Assembly: GCA_003963235.1 (NCBI GenBank)
Contig: RXKF01000022.1
Coordinates: forward strand, 1-34,092
DNA length: 34,092 nucleotides
Source: Rickettsiales bacterium
GTDB lineage: Bacteria; Pseudomonadota; Alphaproteobacteria; Rickettsiales; Rickettsiaceae
Direction of reading: 5' to 3'
Part shown: one piece after another, positions 7,860-16,230 of the stretch
How the letters are laid out: the number at the start of each line of letters is the position of its first letter
Numbering within the stretch: the first letter of the stretch is position 1
The notes under the pieces: model-generated
What the model was told of the DNA's origin: nothing
What the model saw: the letters and a program-made list of their open reading frames with translations, nothing else
The model's database searches: none
Translations under genes and position numbers: made by a program

Positions 7860-8624
7860 ATGAATATTTTATATTTAAACAATAAAGAAAAGTTTATTGC
7901 CTATAATAAACATACTGCAACAAAAAAGAAAGCTCCTTTTATAATATTTAATCATGGTTTGATGTCTGACATGAATGGTGAGAAAGCAATTTATCTTGAA
8001 AATTTTTGTCAAACTAAGGATTATAACTTTATTAGATTTGATAATTTTGGGTGTGGTCAATCATCTGGACTTTTTCTTGATCAAACAATTAGTAGCTGGC
8101 AAGAAGGTTTACAAGCAATTATTAATATGATTGATGATCCAATAATTTTGATTGGTTCTAGTCTTGGTGCGTGGATTGTCTTTCTAGCAACGATGAAAAA
8201 TGAGGCGAAAATAAGTGGCATTGTTACCATTGCAGCAGCCTTTGATTGTACTGAGAAATTAATTTATGAGAAATTATCTACCATTCAAAAGCAGCAATTA
8301 AATCAATCTGGGTCATGCCTAGTCACTGGTACTGGTAAAGATTGTTCTCATCATTATCCAATAAGTTTGAATCTAATTGAAGATGGTAAAAAACATCTTA
8401 TTCTTAATCAAGATATAATTAATATTAAATGTCCAGTTCATTTAATTCATGGCTGCCTAGATATTGATGTACCATGTGATATTTCAAAAAATGCATTTGA
8501 AAAAATACAAACCTGTAAGTCAGTGTTAAAATTAATTAAAGATGGCGATCATCGCTTATCAAGAGAACAAGACCTGAAGGTGATTTCTAATTCAATTGAA
8601 GAAATAATGGGTCTTGGAGGCTAA
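7860..8624 (+). CDS. Alpha/beta-hydrolase, ABHD10-like serine esterase
   Basis: The protein has a full catalytic triad: nucleophile Ser101 in GSSLG (99-103), Asp201 in HGCLDIDVP and His231 in DGDHRLS. The oxyanion region is NHGLMSDMNGEKA (31-43). The arrangement, and stretches such as HGxxSxMNGxKA, IRFDxxGxGxSxG, GSSLGxW and DHRxxxxxD, recall human mitochondrial ABHD10, a thioesterase/glucuronide esterase. Related bacterial proteins are usually labelled only as hydrolases. At 254 residues from the ATG at 7860 it is a complete single-domain enzyme, probably cytoplasmic, as no signal peptide is seen. The in-frame TTG at 7851 adds three residues and is less likely. Substrate unknown; acyl-ester or acyl-thioester hydrolysis is an inference. 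Confidence 0.85.
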   Translation: MNILYLNNKEKFIAYNKHTATKKKAPFIIFNHGLMSDMNGEKAIYLENFCQTKDYNFIRFDNFGCGQSSGLFLDQTISSWQEGLQAIINMIDDPIILIGSSLGAWIVFLATMKNEAKISGIVTIAAAFDCTEKLIYEKLSTIQKQQLNQSGSCLVTGTGKDCSHHYPISLNLIEDGKKHLILNQDIINIKCPVHLIHGCLDIDVPCDISKNAFEKIQTCKSVLKLIKDGDHRLSREQDLKVISNSIEEIMGLGG

Positions 8625-8647
8625 AAATTAAAATTGTTATAATAACC

Positions 8648-8684
8648 AAAAAGGCCAGTAACATAAAATTATGTACTGGCTTTA
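8648..8684. terminator. Bidirectional terminator between hydrolase and lipoprotein genes
   Basis: GCCAGT (8654-8659) pairs with ACTGGC (8675-8680), with an inner ACATAA/TTATGT stem and one bulged A. Plus-strand reading is followed by TTTAT; minus-strand reading is followed by CTTTTTGG. The two flanking genes converge here, as expected for a shared terminator. Confidence 0.7.
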
Positions 8685-8709
8685 TAACATCAAATGTAAA
8701 CTGAAATTA

Positions 8710-9144
8710 TTATTTTATAACATCAAGTCTCCTGCCATGAGCATCATAAATTTCTGTGCGTAAAATATATTCAAGATCATTATCGCCATCAAAAGTAGCA
8801 ATTGCAGTGATAAAACCGAGGTTATTTGAAATCGCTCCTTCCACAGGAGTTCCAACTACTTCCCATAAACCCAAAGTTCCAACATCCATAATACCATGTC
8901 CAACTGCTCTTAGGTAATTTCCGCCACTTTTTCTAGCTTTACCTCTGAAAATTTCAACAAACTGTCCTTTATGATTAAGTTTACCACTCACAACATCCAT
9001 CCCTAATGATAACAAGCAACCCTTAGTGTTACATTTTTTGATATCGTTAACTGACACTCCTTCGTTTGAAGATGCTTTATAGACAGAGCAACCTTGAATA
9101 GCCATCAAACCAAAAACTAAGATTAGTATATTTATTATTTTCAT
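8710..9144 (-). CDS. Putative lipoprotein of unknown function
   Basis: From the ATG at 9144 the protein begins MKIINILILVFGLMAIQGC, a short lipoprotein signal with a lipobox AIQGC; Cys19 would be the lipidated residue. The mature part (about 126 residues) has a paired-Cys stretch KKCNTKGCLL and a Gly-rich hydrophobic centre with GHGIMDVGTLGLWEVVGTP, then a charged C-terminus. I do not recognise a domain with confidence. The longer frame from a TTG at 9186 would put 14 polar residues before the signal and is disfavoured. No ribosome-binding site is obvious. The product is likely attached to the outer membrane; no functional link to neighbours is visible. Confidence 0.7.
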   Translation of the reverse strand: MKIINILILVFGLMAIQGCSVYKASSNEGVSVNDIKKCNTKGCLLSLGMDVVSGKLNHKGQFVEIFRGKARKSGGNYLRAVGHGIMDVGTLGLWEVVGTPVEGAISNNLGFITAIATFDGDNDLEYILRTEIYDAHGRRLDVIK

Positions 9145-9280
9145 CTTTTTATTTTGTTTAAGTATATTATCTTTTGATATATTCAACTATTTATTTCGTC
9201 TTTAACTAGTCGTTAATACTAAAATGCAATTTTATTTTTTACTACAGTTATATCTACAATATACTTTCTATTATATTTTT

Positions 9281-9306
9281 ATATCTTAAAATAGTTTTTA
9301 AGATAT
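9281..9306. other. 11-base perfect hairpin in the spacer before the coiled-coil gene
   Basis: ATATCTTAAAA and its exact reverse complement flank a 4-base loop (TAGT). No U-tract follows. It lies between the divergent lipoprotein and coiled-coil genes, so it cannot be a terminator for either; an operator or cruciform-type element is possible, but an AT-rich chance palindrome cannot be excluded. Confidence 0.45.
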
Positions 9307-9369
9307 GAATTCTTAGCTGCGTCATAAATCTGCGTATAATTATAGAATATTAATTAATCAAATTATTAT

Positions 9370-9582
9370 ATGTTTAAAAAAACCATTCAAAATAATAAAC
9401 TTAATCAATTAACTGAAAAAATAAAAAAATCTCAACCTACGGAAGCAGAAAAGTTGATTAAAGGAATGAATGTCGAAGAATTATTTACAGAAAGCGCTAA
9501 AGAAGAATTAATTCAATTATATGAAGCAATACGGGCAGGCGGCAATTTTGCAAGGAATAAAAGAAATCCAAGAGACTATTAA
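9370..9582 (+). pseudogene. First part of a probably frameshifted small coiled-coil gene
   Basis: A 70-codon frame from an ATG at 9370 encodes a charged helical protein (MFKKTIQNNKLNQLTEKIKK, then KSQPTEAEKLIKGMNVEELFTESAKEELIQLYE). A TATAAT at 9335-9340 could be its -10 box. The last part, after about residue 55, turns to AGGNFARNKRNPRDY, unlike the preceding helical sequence. The next frame (+1) carries on as helix through the same bases. One extra base between about 9530 and 9560 would explain both. I recognise no family. It could also be a real short protein overlapping the next one, so the pseudogene call is moderate. Confidence 0.5.
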
Positions 9583-9796
9583 AGCTCAAAATGAAGCATT
9601 GAAAAGAGAAGAAGCTCTAAAGCAGCACAATCAACAATTACTAATTGAAGTTGAAAGCTTAAAGGAAACTGTAAAAACATTAAATGAGGCTAGTGCTAAT
9701 CAAGCAAATAAAATAGATCTTGCCTTAAGACACATGCACGAAGCATTCGAAGTGCTTAGTTTAGATCACTCTGATCCTGAGTATGTTCACGAATAA
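9521..9796 (+). pseudogene. Second part of the split coiled-coil gene, or a separate small coiled-coil protein
   Basis: This frame overlaps the preceding one by 62 bases and is shifted by +1. From an ATG at 9521 it gives 91 residues, nearly all predicted coiled coil (KEIQETIKAQNEALKREEAL, then QLLIEVESLKETVKTLNEA), ending EYVHE. The internal ATG has no convincing ribosome-binding site, and overlaps this long are rare between separate bacterial genes, so one ancestral gene of about 140 codons is likelier. If translated by itself it would be a small soluble helical protein. No domain is recognised. Confidence 0.5.
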
Positions 9797-9899
9797 CTCT
9801 TTTGTTAATAAGTTATAGAGTGCAAGCATTAGGCTCGCGTCCATATTTTAGTAAAATATTAGAAACCAGCTAATCGCTCTTAAATTATTAACGCTTAAT

Positions 9900-9985
9900 T
9901 GGTACCTCTGGCCGGACTCGAACCGGCACGCTTTAAGGGCAACAGATTTTGAATCTGTCGTGTCTACCAATTCCACCACAGAGGC
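9900..9985 (-). tRNA. tRNA-Leu, anticodon CAA
   Basis: On the minus strand the gene folds as a class II tRNA: acceptor GCCTCTG with CAGAGGT, D-arm with the GG of AATTGGTAGA, anticodon stem ACAGA/TCTGT around loop TTCAAAA (anticodon CAA, reads UUG), a long variable arm TTGCCCTTAAAGCGT, and a T-arm GCCGG-TTCGAGT-CCGGC. Discriminator A is at 9903 and CCA is encoded at 9902-9900. Confidence 0.97.
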
Positions 9986-9995
9986 ATTAAGCAAT

Positions 9996-10025
9996 TATCT
10001 ATCACAACGCATAATATATTGTCAA
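9996..10025 (-). promoter_or_regulatory. Promoter for tRNA-Leu
   Basis: On the minus strand a consensus TTGACA (10025-10020), an 18-base spacer and TAGATA (10001-9996) put the transcription start a few bases before the tRNA 5' end at 9985. Position and match quality make it convincing. Confidence 0.65.
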
Positions 10026-10047
10026 TTACAAATCAATAATTATGCAA

Positions 10048-10581
10048 TCATTTAATCATTCGTATTAAAACTTGATCTTTGCGAATAAAATGGTGATAGA
10101 GAGCAGCTAAAACATGAAAAATAATGAGAGCAATAAAAAACCATATCGCAATTACATGTATTTGATAAAAAATACCAGCTAATTGAGTATTTTTTTCAAG
10201 TGCAGGGACGGTAAATATTCCAAAAACTGGAATTTCTCGACCTGAGAGAATTGACATTAAGACCCCACTAATTGGCATAAGTAACATAAAAACATATTGT
10301 AAATAATGAGTGACCTTAGCACAAAATTTAACAAATAAAGGTAATTCAGTTGGAAGTTGGACTAGTTTATTATTTAATCGCCATATGATTCGGAGTATAA
10401 CTAATATTAAAATAACAACGCCAGCCGCTTTGTGCGCGTAATATAATTGAAATTTTTCAGGAGATGATTCCATTGAGCTCATAATAAATCCAACAATTAT
10501 CAAGCCTATGATCATTATGGACATCAACCAATGAAAAATTTTAGTAATCGTTCCATATGAATTTTCTGTATTTTTTAACAT
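10048..10581 (-). CDS. Bacterial cytochrome b561 (diheme membrane electron carrier)
   Basis: The 177-residue protein has four membrane helices (about 15-35, 50-69, 92-112, 140-163). Histidines at the family positions, H17 (FHW), H50 (YAHK), H142 (IHV) and H156 (IIFHV), are the expected ligands of two b-type hemes. E. coli CybB uses the same pattern and passes electrons from ubiquinol, including to superoxide. A ribosome-binding site AAGGA is 7 to 8 bases before the ATG. It lies 18 bases downstream of the Ppx/GppA gene on the same strand and is probably co-transcribed with it; a shared function is not evident. Its gene symbol is left open because family members differ in partners. Confidence 0.9.
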   Translation of the reverse strand: MLKNTENSYGTITKIFHWLMSIMIIGLIIVGFIMSSMESSPEKFQLYYAHKAAGVVILILVILRIIWRLNNKLVQLPTELPLFVKFCAKVTHYLQYVFMLLMPISGVLMSILSGREIPVFGIFTVPALEKNTQLAGIFYQIHVIAIWFFIALIIFHVLAALYHHFIRKDQVLIRMIK

Positions 10582-10599
10582 ATAAATATCCTTTTAGAA

Positions 10600-11988
10600 T
10601 TAATTGAAATATATTTTTTTAGCATAAGCGATAGATTTAAGACGCATACATACTTTTTCAAAAATTGGTCGCGGTAAGATCTCATTCCATTCTATCTCAA
10701 AATAATAATTTTTTACATTAATATCATAAGAAGGGCGTGAAAAATCTGCCCCGTCAATTTCCTCAGATATTTGTAAGAAATAGCCAATTATTTGACAATT
10801 AGCATAATCTTCTTTTGTAATAAGGCTTCTAGCATTTTTTATCAATTCAGGATCTGGCTTATAGTTTGAGGTATAAGCTAATATTAATGCCAGCATTACT
10901 CTGGTTTTATGAGGAAAAGGTATTTCTGAGGCTAATATATACTCAGATAAAGCTTTAGGTGGAAGTGTTTTATCAAATTTGTGTTTTAAAGACACAAGCA
11001 TGATTGAAAGTTTTAACAATTCGTATAAATATTCTGACTCAACTAGTATTTTTTTTAATATAGCATAATAACTTGAAAAATCAGTTTTTGAGGTATCATA
11101 ATTACAAGTATAAGCAACTTTTGCTTCAACAATATTTTTCTCTTGCTCTGATAGAATTTCTGTTCTTACTCCTTCTTTTATACCATATGTTGAAATAATA
11201 ATTTTTTCAGGCTTAAATACTTCAATTAATGCCTCAGCCACTAAAATAGCATTGGTGTTGATCTTTCTTTTTCCAAATTTATTTTGAATATTTATCGAAG
11301 TAGACTGTATTTTAGCTAAATAATTCATAAAATCTTGAGATGAGATTTCAAGATTATGTAAGTTCTTAATTGGATATTGCATAAAATCTATATATAATCT
11401 GCCAATAAATCTAAGTGCTCCACCAATTAAATAAAGATTTTTATAATGTGTATTGCCAAATTTTTCTAAGATGATTGATGCAATTTCCTTGGTATTAGTA
11501 ATATTTCTAGATGAAATTACTTTAGTACCCAGTTTAAGTGAATTAAGCTTACCAATCTCATTATTCATAACTTCAACAAGTTCAAGGCTACCACCACCAA
11601 GATCAGCTGCAATACCATTGCAATTAACAATACCACTCATTAGCCCAAGTGCAGTCAAGCGAGCTTCTTCTTCTCCTGTAATGACCTTAATATCAAAATT
11701 ATATTTATTTTTTATGTAAAGAATAAAATCATTTGCTTTAGGGTGTCCACGCAGAACTGCCGTTGCAACACAATGAATGTCAGTTACATTTAATCTTTCG
11801 AAAATATGAAGAAGATATCTAATGGATAAGTAAGTTTGATGTTTTATATCAAAGGAATCGTTTGCAAGCAAGGTAAGAATATCGCTTTTAAACTTATTGT
11901 TAAATATTTCAGGAGCCCCGAGTTTATTACTTTCATAAACTACAGCTCGGATGGCGTTGTAGCCAATATCCATTATTGCACAGCGCAT
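10600..11988 (-). CDS. Ppx/GppA-family exopolyphosphatase or pppGpp phosphohydrolase
   Basis: The N-terminal domain shows the actin-like fold motifs of the family: phosphate-1 loop near MDIGYNAIRAVVYE (6-19), then VITGEEEARL, phosphate-2 AADLGGGSLELVEV, and GGALRFIGR. The 462-residue length includes the C-terminal helical domain of the long Ppx/GppA forms. The phosphate-1 loop has Tyr and Ala where the usual form is DIGSNSxR, a mild deviation. Enzymes of this family remove the end phosphate from polyphosphate or from pppGpp; the two cannot be told apart here. It lies 101 bases past virD4 on the same strand. Confidence 0.85.
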   Translation of the reverse strand: MRCAIMDIGYNAIRAVVYESNKLGAPEIFNNKFKSDILTLLANDSFDIKHQTYLSIRYLLHIFERLNVTDIHCVATAVLRGHPKANDFILYIKNKYNFDIKVITGEEEARLTALGLMSGIVNCNGIAADLGGGSLELVEVMNNEIGKLNSLKLGTKVISSRNITNTKEIASIILEKFGNTHYKNLYLIGGALRFIGRLYIDFMQYPIKNLHNLEISSQDFMNYLAKIQSTSINIQNKFGKRKINTNAILVAEALIEVFKPEKIIISTYGIKEGVRTEILSEQEKNIVEAKVAYTCNYDTSKTDFSSYYAILKKILVESEYLYELLKLSIMLVSLKHKFDKTLPPKALSEYILASEIPFPHKTRVMLALILAYTSNYKPDPELIKNARSLITKEDYANCQIIGYFLQISEEIDGADFSRPSYDINVKNYYFEIEWNEILPRPIFEKVCMRLKSIAYAKKIYFN

Positions 11989-12018
11989 TTATTTCTTTTT
12001 TTTAATTTATTTCAGGTT

Positions 12019-12038
12019 AAAAGAATCTATATTCTTTT
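12019..12038. other. 8-base perfect hairpin between virD4 and the Ppx/GppA gene
   Basis: AAAAGAAT and ATTCTTTT flank a 4-base loop. On the minus strand, which is the coding direction of both neighbours, no T-run follows. A second pairing, AAGTAG/CTACTT, lies about 20-40 bases upstream on that strand, near the virD4 stop. Together they could weakly end the vir transcript or separate two units. Confidence 0.35.
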
Positions 12039-12089
12039 ACCAGTTGTTTTTTTAATAAGTAGAAATACTATTTAACTACTTCTGAATCA

Positions 12090-13829
12090 TTAATCTTCAT
12101 TTTTTGAAGATGGAGCATTTTGATTCTTAATTTCATATGCCTTTTGAATTGGTATGACTGTAGGGGGTAAAAGTCTTTTTGTAAAGAATTTATCTGCAAA
12201 ATATTTAATTTTTTTAGAACGTATTGGTGGAAAAGATTCGATTAAAACAATTTGTTCATCACGTGGAAGCTGAATAACTTCTTGTGGAAGAAGTAAAGCT
12301 CGTTGTACACTTGATACACTTTGTGTTCTAGTGGAGACATTTAAGTCAAAAAATAAAGGTTTGCTATAAGAAGTTTGAGATACTGTTTTATTACCGCATA
12401 ATTGTGAAATTAGATTTGCAGTTTCATAGTTATTAGCAGCAAAAGTTATACGGTATGTTGAGTTTGACAAAAATGAATTCATACCAGCTTCTTCATATGT
12501 TCCCTTTAATTGCTGCGTATCCTGAATGATCAAGAATAATCTAACTCTATAACCTCTAAAATACGCAATACCAGCTTTGAACTGTTCCATTTTACCAAGA
12601 GTTGGGAACTCGTCCATTAAAAACATTACACCATATGGTTCTTCCTTAACATCAGGTATTTTACGACTCAAGAACTCTGTTGCCTGCTGATAAAAAATCT
12701 GCATTAATTTTTGCAGACGCTGAATATTATCAGGAGTTAAACCAACATATACTGTTGTTTTCTTTTTTTTAAACTCCATAATATTAAAATCTGACGACGC
12801 GGTTGCTGCATCAATCAATGGATTTGCCCACAGTTCAAGTGAGGAGTTCATAGTAGAAATAACACCAGAGCGTTCCTTATCAGCTTTTTGTAAGAAAGCA
12901 GCAATATTCATATATCCAACAGGATGTATAACTTCTCCTAATGTGTCCATAACTACCGCCAAGTTATAAACAACATCATCACTGCGCATAGTTCTGACAA
13001 CTTCACCAAAAGATTTAACTTTAGTATCATCAGCAAGCAAGCAAAGTACTACACCTAAAAATAAACTTCTAGCTTCATTATTCCAAAAATCCTTCTCTGG
13101 CATGATTAAATTTGAAATTTTCTGCACGTCATCAACCATTTGTCCAGGTTTTTTACTGACCCAGTCAATTGGATTATAGCAATGAGTAATACCATCAGGA
13201 TTTGATGGCTCCCAAACAAAAACTTGTTGTCCTTGTTGAGCTCTCCATCCACTTGTTAATTGATGGTTCTCAAGTTTAATGTCATGAACTACCACAGAAT
13301 GTTCCCAAAAAAGTAAATTGGGAATTACAAAGCCCACGCCTTTACCAGAACCAGTAGGCGCAAATAACAATGAGTGTTGAAATCCATCTGCTACATAATA
13401 ACCAACTGAATCAAGACCAAGTAACATGCCATGTTTTGCTCGAAGTTGTGCTCTTTCAATATCTGCTTCGGTTGCCCATTCAGCTGAGCCATAAACTGAT
13501 TCAACAGGTTTAAAAAATTCTAGCGTTTTTATTCTATTGAAATTTTTAATATAAAACAAAATTACTATAAAAGATGGACCAAAAATTCCAGCTAAAAGTT
13601 TTATTTTTAAATAATCATAAGCTTCTAATGGAAGTTGACTCCAAGATTTAAATAACCATGAAGCCCATTTAAATGTTAGAGATATAGTATAAAAATTAAC
13701 TCCAACAGTTTTGTATTCATTAGTTATAAAAGATATTGTAACACCAGAGATCCACAACACACTCATAATTACGAACGGGTGAATTACTAAATGGCCAAAA
13801 ATGGTTCTAGATTTTGTAAGTATACCCAT
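12090..13829 (-). CDS. virD4: Type IV secretion coupling protein VirD4 (RvhD4-like)
   Basis: VirD4 is the inner-membrane ATPase that receives substrates and hands them to the type IV secretion channel. Two N-terminal membrane helices lie near residues 15-35 and 76-94. The ATPase core follows, with Walker A APTGSGKG (157-164) and Walker B VMFLMDEFPTLG with D406/E407, both diagnostic. The protein has 579 residues, close to rickettsial relatives. The start ATG overlaps the virB11 stop by one base (TAATG), so translation is coupled. It is the last gene of the B8-B9-B10-B11-D4 run. In Rickettsia RvhD4 is known to bind secreted effectors; no effector gene is apparent nearby. Confidence 0.96.
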   Translation of the reverse strand: MGILTKSRTIFGHLVIHPFVIMSVLWISGVTISFITNEYKTVGVNFYTISLTFKWASWLFKSWSQLPLEAYDYLKIKLLAGIFGPSFIVILFYIKNFNRIKTLEFFKPVESVYGSAEWATEADIERAQLRAKHGMLLGLDSVGYYVADGFQHSLLFAPTGSGKGVGFVIPNLLFWEHSVVVHDIKLENHQLTSGWRAQQGQQVFVWEPSNPDGITHCYNPIDWVSKKPGQMVDDVQKISNLIMPEKDFWNNEARSLFLGVVLCLLADDTKVKSFGEVVRTMRSDDVVYNLAVVMDTLGEVIHPVGYMNIAAFLQKADKERSGVISTMNSSLELWANPLIDAATASSDFNIMEFKKKKTTVYVGLTPDNIQRLQKLMQIFYQQATEFLSRKIPDVKEEPYGVMFLMDEFPTLGKMEQFKAGIAYFRGYRVRLFLIIQDTQQLKGTYEEAGMNSFLSNSTYRITFAANNYETANLISQLCGNKTVSQTSYSKPLFFDLNVSTRTQSVSSVQRALLLPQEVIQLPRDEQIVLIESFPPIRSKKIKYFADKFFTKRLLPPTVIPIQKAYEIKNQNAPSSKNED

Positions 13830-14815
13830 TATTTGTCCTCCATATCTTTAAAATATATTTCAGAAACATATCTTCTACCACCACTACCTCGTTTAAGTTG
13901 CACGACAATATCAACAACGGCATTAATATATTTTTTTATCTCTTCAGGTGGCATCCCTAGACCTGCTTGCATAACCATTAATTTTAATTGCTCAAGTGCC
14001 ATAGCTGGCGTGTCTGCGTGCAACGTTGAAATTGAGCCAGGATGACCAGTATTAATAGCTCTTAAGAAACTAAATGCCTCAGCTCCTCTTAATTCTCCAA
14101 CAATTATTCTATCAGGACGAAGACGAAGACATGCTTCAATAAGTTCTTGAGTTGTTGTTTTAGCCCGACCTTGACCACCTTTTGATGATAATAAATGTAG
14201 TTTATTTAAATGATTGTGGAGTTGAACCTCTCTAGCATCTTCAACGGTAATCAAGCGCTCATGGGATGGAATCTCACCAAGTGCTGCATTAGTGAATGTA
14301 GTTTTACCAGTAGATGTACCACCACTAATTATAATATTTTTTTTACATAAGACAGCATGTTTAATAAATTCTTTGATTTTCTTTTTTTTTAAATATTCGC
14401 TAAGTTTAGCATTATTTTTATCAATTATTATTTCAGTTGAAGTATTGTCAAAAGCTCCCATCTTAGCATATTGATCAAGGGAGAGATGCATAGTGGATCC
14501 TTTGCGTATCGCAAATCCAACTAAACCAGCTTCAACAGCAGGTGGGAATACTACTTGAATTCTATAGCCATTTGGCAATGTTGCAGAAAGTAACGGAGTT
14601 TCTTCAGAAATTTTTTGCTCAACAGACTGTGCTACTAAGCGACCAAGTCCTAGTAAATGATCAATGTCAATCTCAGGAATGAGTTCTAGTCTTTGATCGC
14701 CTTTTTTTTCAATCCATACTTCGCCAGGTTTGTTGATCATCAACTCGTTAACACCTTCTTCGGCAAAAATATTTTTAAATGGTAAAAGATAAGTTTCTAA
14801 TGCTGCAAAACTCAT
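13829..14815 (-). CDS. virB11: Type IV secretion ATPase VirB11
   Basis: VirB11 is a hexameric cytoplasmic ATPase at the base of the secretion channel that switches the system between assembly and substrate transfer. Sequence marks are Walker A GGTSTGKT (165-172), the Asp box TVEDAREV (190-197), Walker B RPDRIIVGELRG (233-244) and the His box STLHADTP (263-270). The N-terminal half is the usual VirB11 domain. Length is 328 residues, normal. The start overlaps the virB10 stop by four bases (ATGA), and the stop overlaps the virD4 start. Confidence 0.97.
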   Translation of the reverse strand: MSFAALETYLLPFKNIFAEEGVNELMINKPGEVWIEKKGDQRLELIPEIDIDHLLGLGRLVAQSVEQKISEETPLLSATLPNGYRIQVVFPPAVEAGLVGFAIRKGSTMHLSLDQYAKMGAFDNTSTEIIIDKNNAKLSEYLKKKKIKEFIKHAVLCKKNIIISGGTSTGKTTFTNAALGEIPSHERLITVEDAREVQLHNHLNKLHLLSSKGGQGRAKTTTQELIEACLRLRPDRIIVGELRGAEAFSFLRAINTGHPGSISTLHADTPAMALEQLKLMVMQAGLGMPPEEIKKYINAVVDIVVQLKRGSGGRRYVSEIYFKDMEDK

Positions 14816-16227
14816 TTTACTACACCATTTTTAATTGCGTTTTTTGGAAATTTATAATCTTTATTCACATAGATTTTTATTGGTGTTCCTTGATCAATGG
14901 TTATGGTTGGCTTAAATTCTTGTTCTTCCACAAAAGATTTCAATGTATCTGATATGTCATTATATGCCGCTTTGGCAGCAGCTTGAGATTTGCTTTCCAC
15001 AACAGTCGCTGTCGTGTTTTGTAATAAACCATCTGATGCAACATTAATTGTAGTCATTAATGATGTGAGTTTTGCGGTTTCAGTAGAAGTTGCATTAGTG
15101 GCTAACTCATTACAAGCAGTTTGAATTTGATTGAATGTTGCACTTGTTTTATCTTCAATGGAACTTAAGACTGCAGCGCAGATTTGCACCCTCTTTTGTG
15201 TATCTGTTATATTTGTTTGAGTGAATATTCCATTGGAAATATTTTTAATATTAGATGCAGTTAAGGTTCGACTTGCTGCAGCTTCATTGTTAAGTTGAGG
15301 TTTTACTATTGCGTCAAGGCCTTTAGCTAGACCTATATTAAAGGCTGATCTTAAAACTGCATTTGAAAATCTCTCGCGAAATTTTTGATCAACTCGACCT
15401 TGTGTTCCTTTTCTTCCCAATGAGTCAATACCAGTTCCACTTAAATTTAATGTATAACCATTAGCTAAATCTATTCTAATCCATTCAATAGCAATTCTGC
15501 CATAGGCCCCATTAATGCCAGTAGCATAATTACCAAAAACACGTGAGCCTTTTGGCAAGAGAATATTTTTTCCCCATTCTGAATAAATATCTCTAGTAAT
15601 CACAGCGCGTATTTCGCCACCAAAATCAGTATTAACTGCTGTCTCAATTACTGCATCTATTAACTTTCCTCTACCAAGCATCAAAGTCATATCACCTCGA
15701 AAGGTAAAATCAGTTTCTTGCTGTAGTTGCTCTGCAGTTTTAGTTGGAGGTGTTCCTGCGATTAATACTATTGATGATTTTCTTTTAGTCTTTAAACGTT
15801 TTTGATAATCTTCGCTTTGTAATTTTGTGTTAGGCAAATTAGGAGTGCCATCAATTGATATAGGAGTATCCACGGGCAGCGTTGGTAAGGGTACTACAGG
15901 CAATGGCGTTGTTTCTTCTGGTGGAGGCGGAGGTGTTAAATCCTCGAGTTTAGGTGGTGTTGGCAATTTAGGTATTGCTGGTATGTCACTATCAGCTGAT
16001 GCTTCAGTTGGTTTAATTGCTTCAACTGCGACTTTGTTATCATCTTGTGATTTGTTTTCTCCTCCTGAGAAAAACATACTGAAAAATAAATAGCCGAAAA
16101 CAATAACTATTCCAACAAGAATTAGTATATTTTGTTTAGGGTTAGTAGCAACTTGAGATAATTCTTGTTCAACTTCAGGAGATTTTTCTTCACTTACAGA
16201 TGGCTCTATTTTTGGTCCTTTTGCCAT
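14812..16227 (-). CDS. virB10: Type IV secretion core protein VirB10
   Basis: VirB10 spans both membranes and signals energy use from the ATPases to the outer-membrane core. A cytoplasmic tail, one membrane helix (33-53) and a Pro-rich periplasmic stretch (82-124) lead into the conserved beta-barrel domain from about 180 (RGKLIDAVIETAVNT, TRDIYSEWGKNILLPKGSRV, and FGNYATGINGAYGRIAIEWI). Residues about 310-425 form an additional Ala/Thr/Asn-rich helical segment with two Cys (350, 372). The normal last strand then follows (PTITIDQGTPIKIYVNKDY). Length is 471. The gene starts 3 bases after the short virB9. Confidence 0.95.
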   Translation of the reverse strand: MAKGPKIEPSVSEEKSPEVEQELSQVATNPKQNILILVGIVIVFGYLFFSMFFSGGENKSQDDNKVAVEAIKPTEASADSDIPAIPKLPTPPKLEDLTPPPPPEETTPLPVVPLPTLPVDTPISIDGTPNLPNTKLQSEDYQKRLKTKRKSSIVLIAGTPPTKTAEQLQQETDFTFRGDMTLMLGRGKLIDAVIETAVNTDFGGEIRAVITRDIYSEWGKNILLPKGSRVFGNYATGINGAYGRIAIEWIRIDLANGYTLNLSGTGIDSLGRKGTQGRVDQKFRERFSNAVLRSAFNIGLAKGLDAIVKPQLNNEAAASRTLTASNIKNISNGIFTQTNITDTQKRVQICAAVLSSIEDKTSATFNQIQTACNELATNATSTETAKLTSLMTTINVASDGLLQNTTATVVESKSQAAAKAAYNDISDTLKSFVEEQEFKPTITIDQGTPIKIYVNKDYKFPKNAIKNGVVK

Positions 16228-16230
16228 ACA

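Noticed and set aside
9575..9590. Programmed +1 frameshift at the first stop of the coiled-coil gene
   Set aside because: The site reads TAT TAA A, which offers poor re-pairing, and no upstream stimulatory site like that of prfB is visible; a simple frameshift is likelier.
13791..14045. Plus-strand frame across the virD4/virB11 junction
   Set aside because: Antisense shadow of two genes with clear ATPase motifs.
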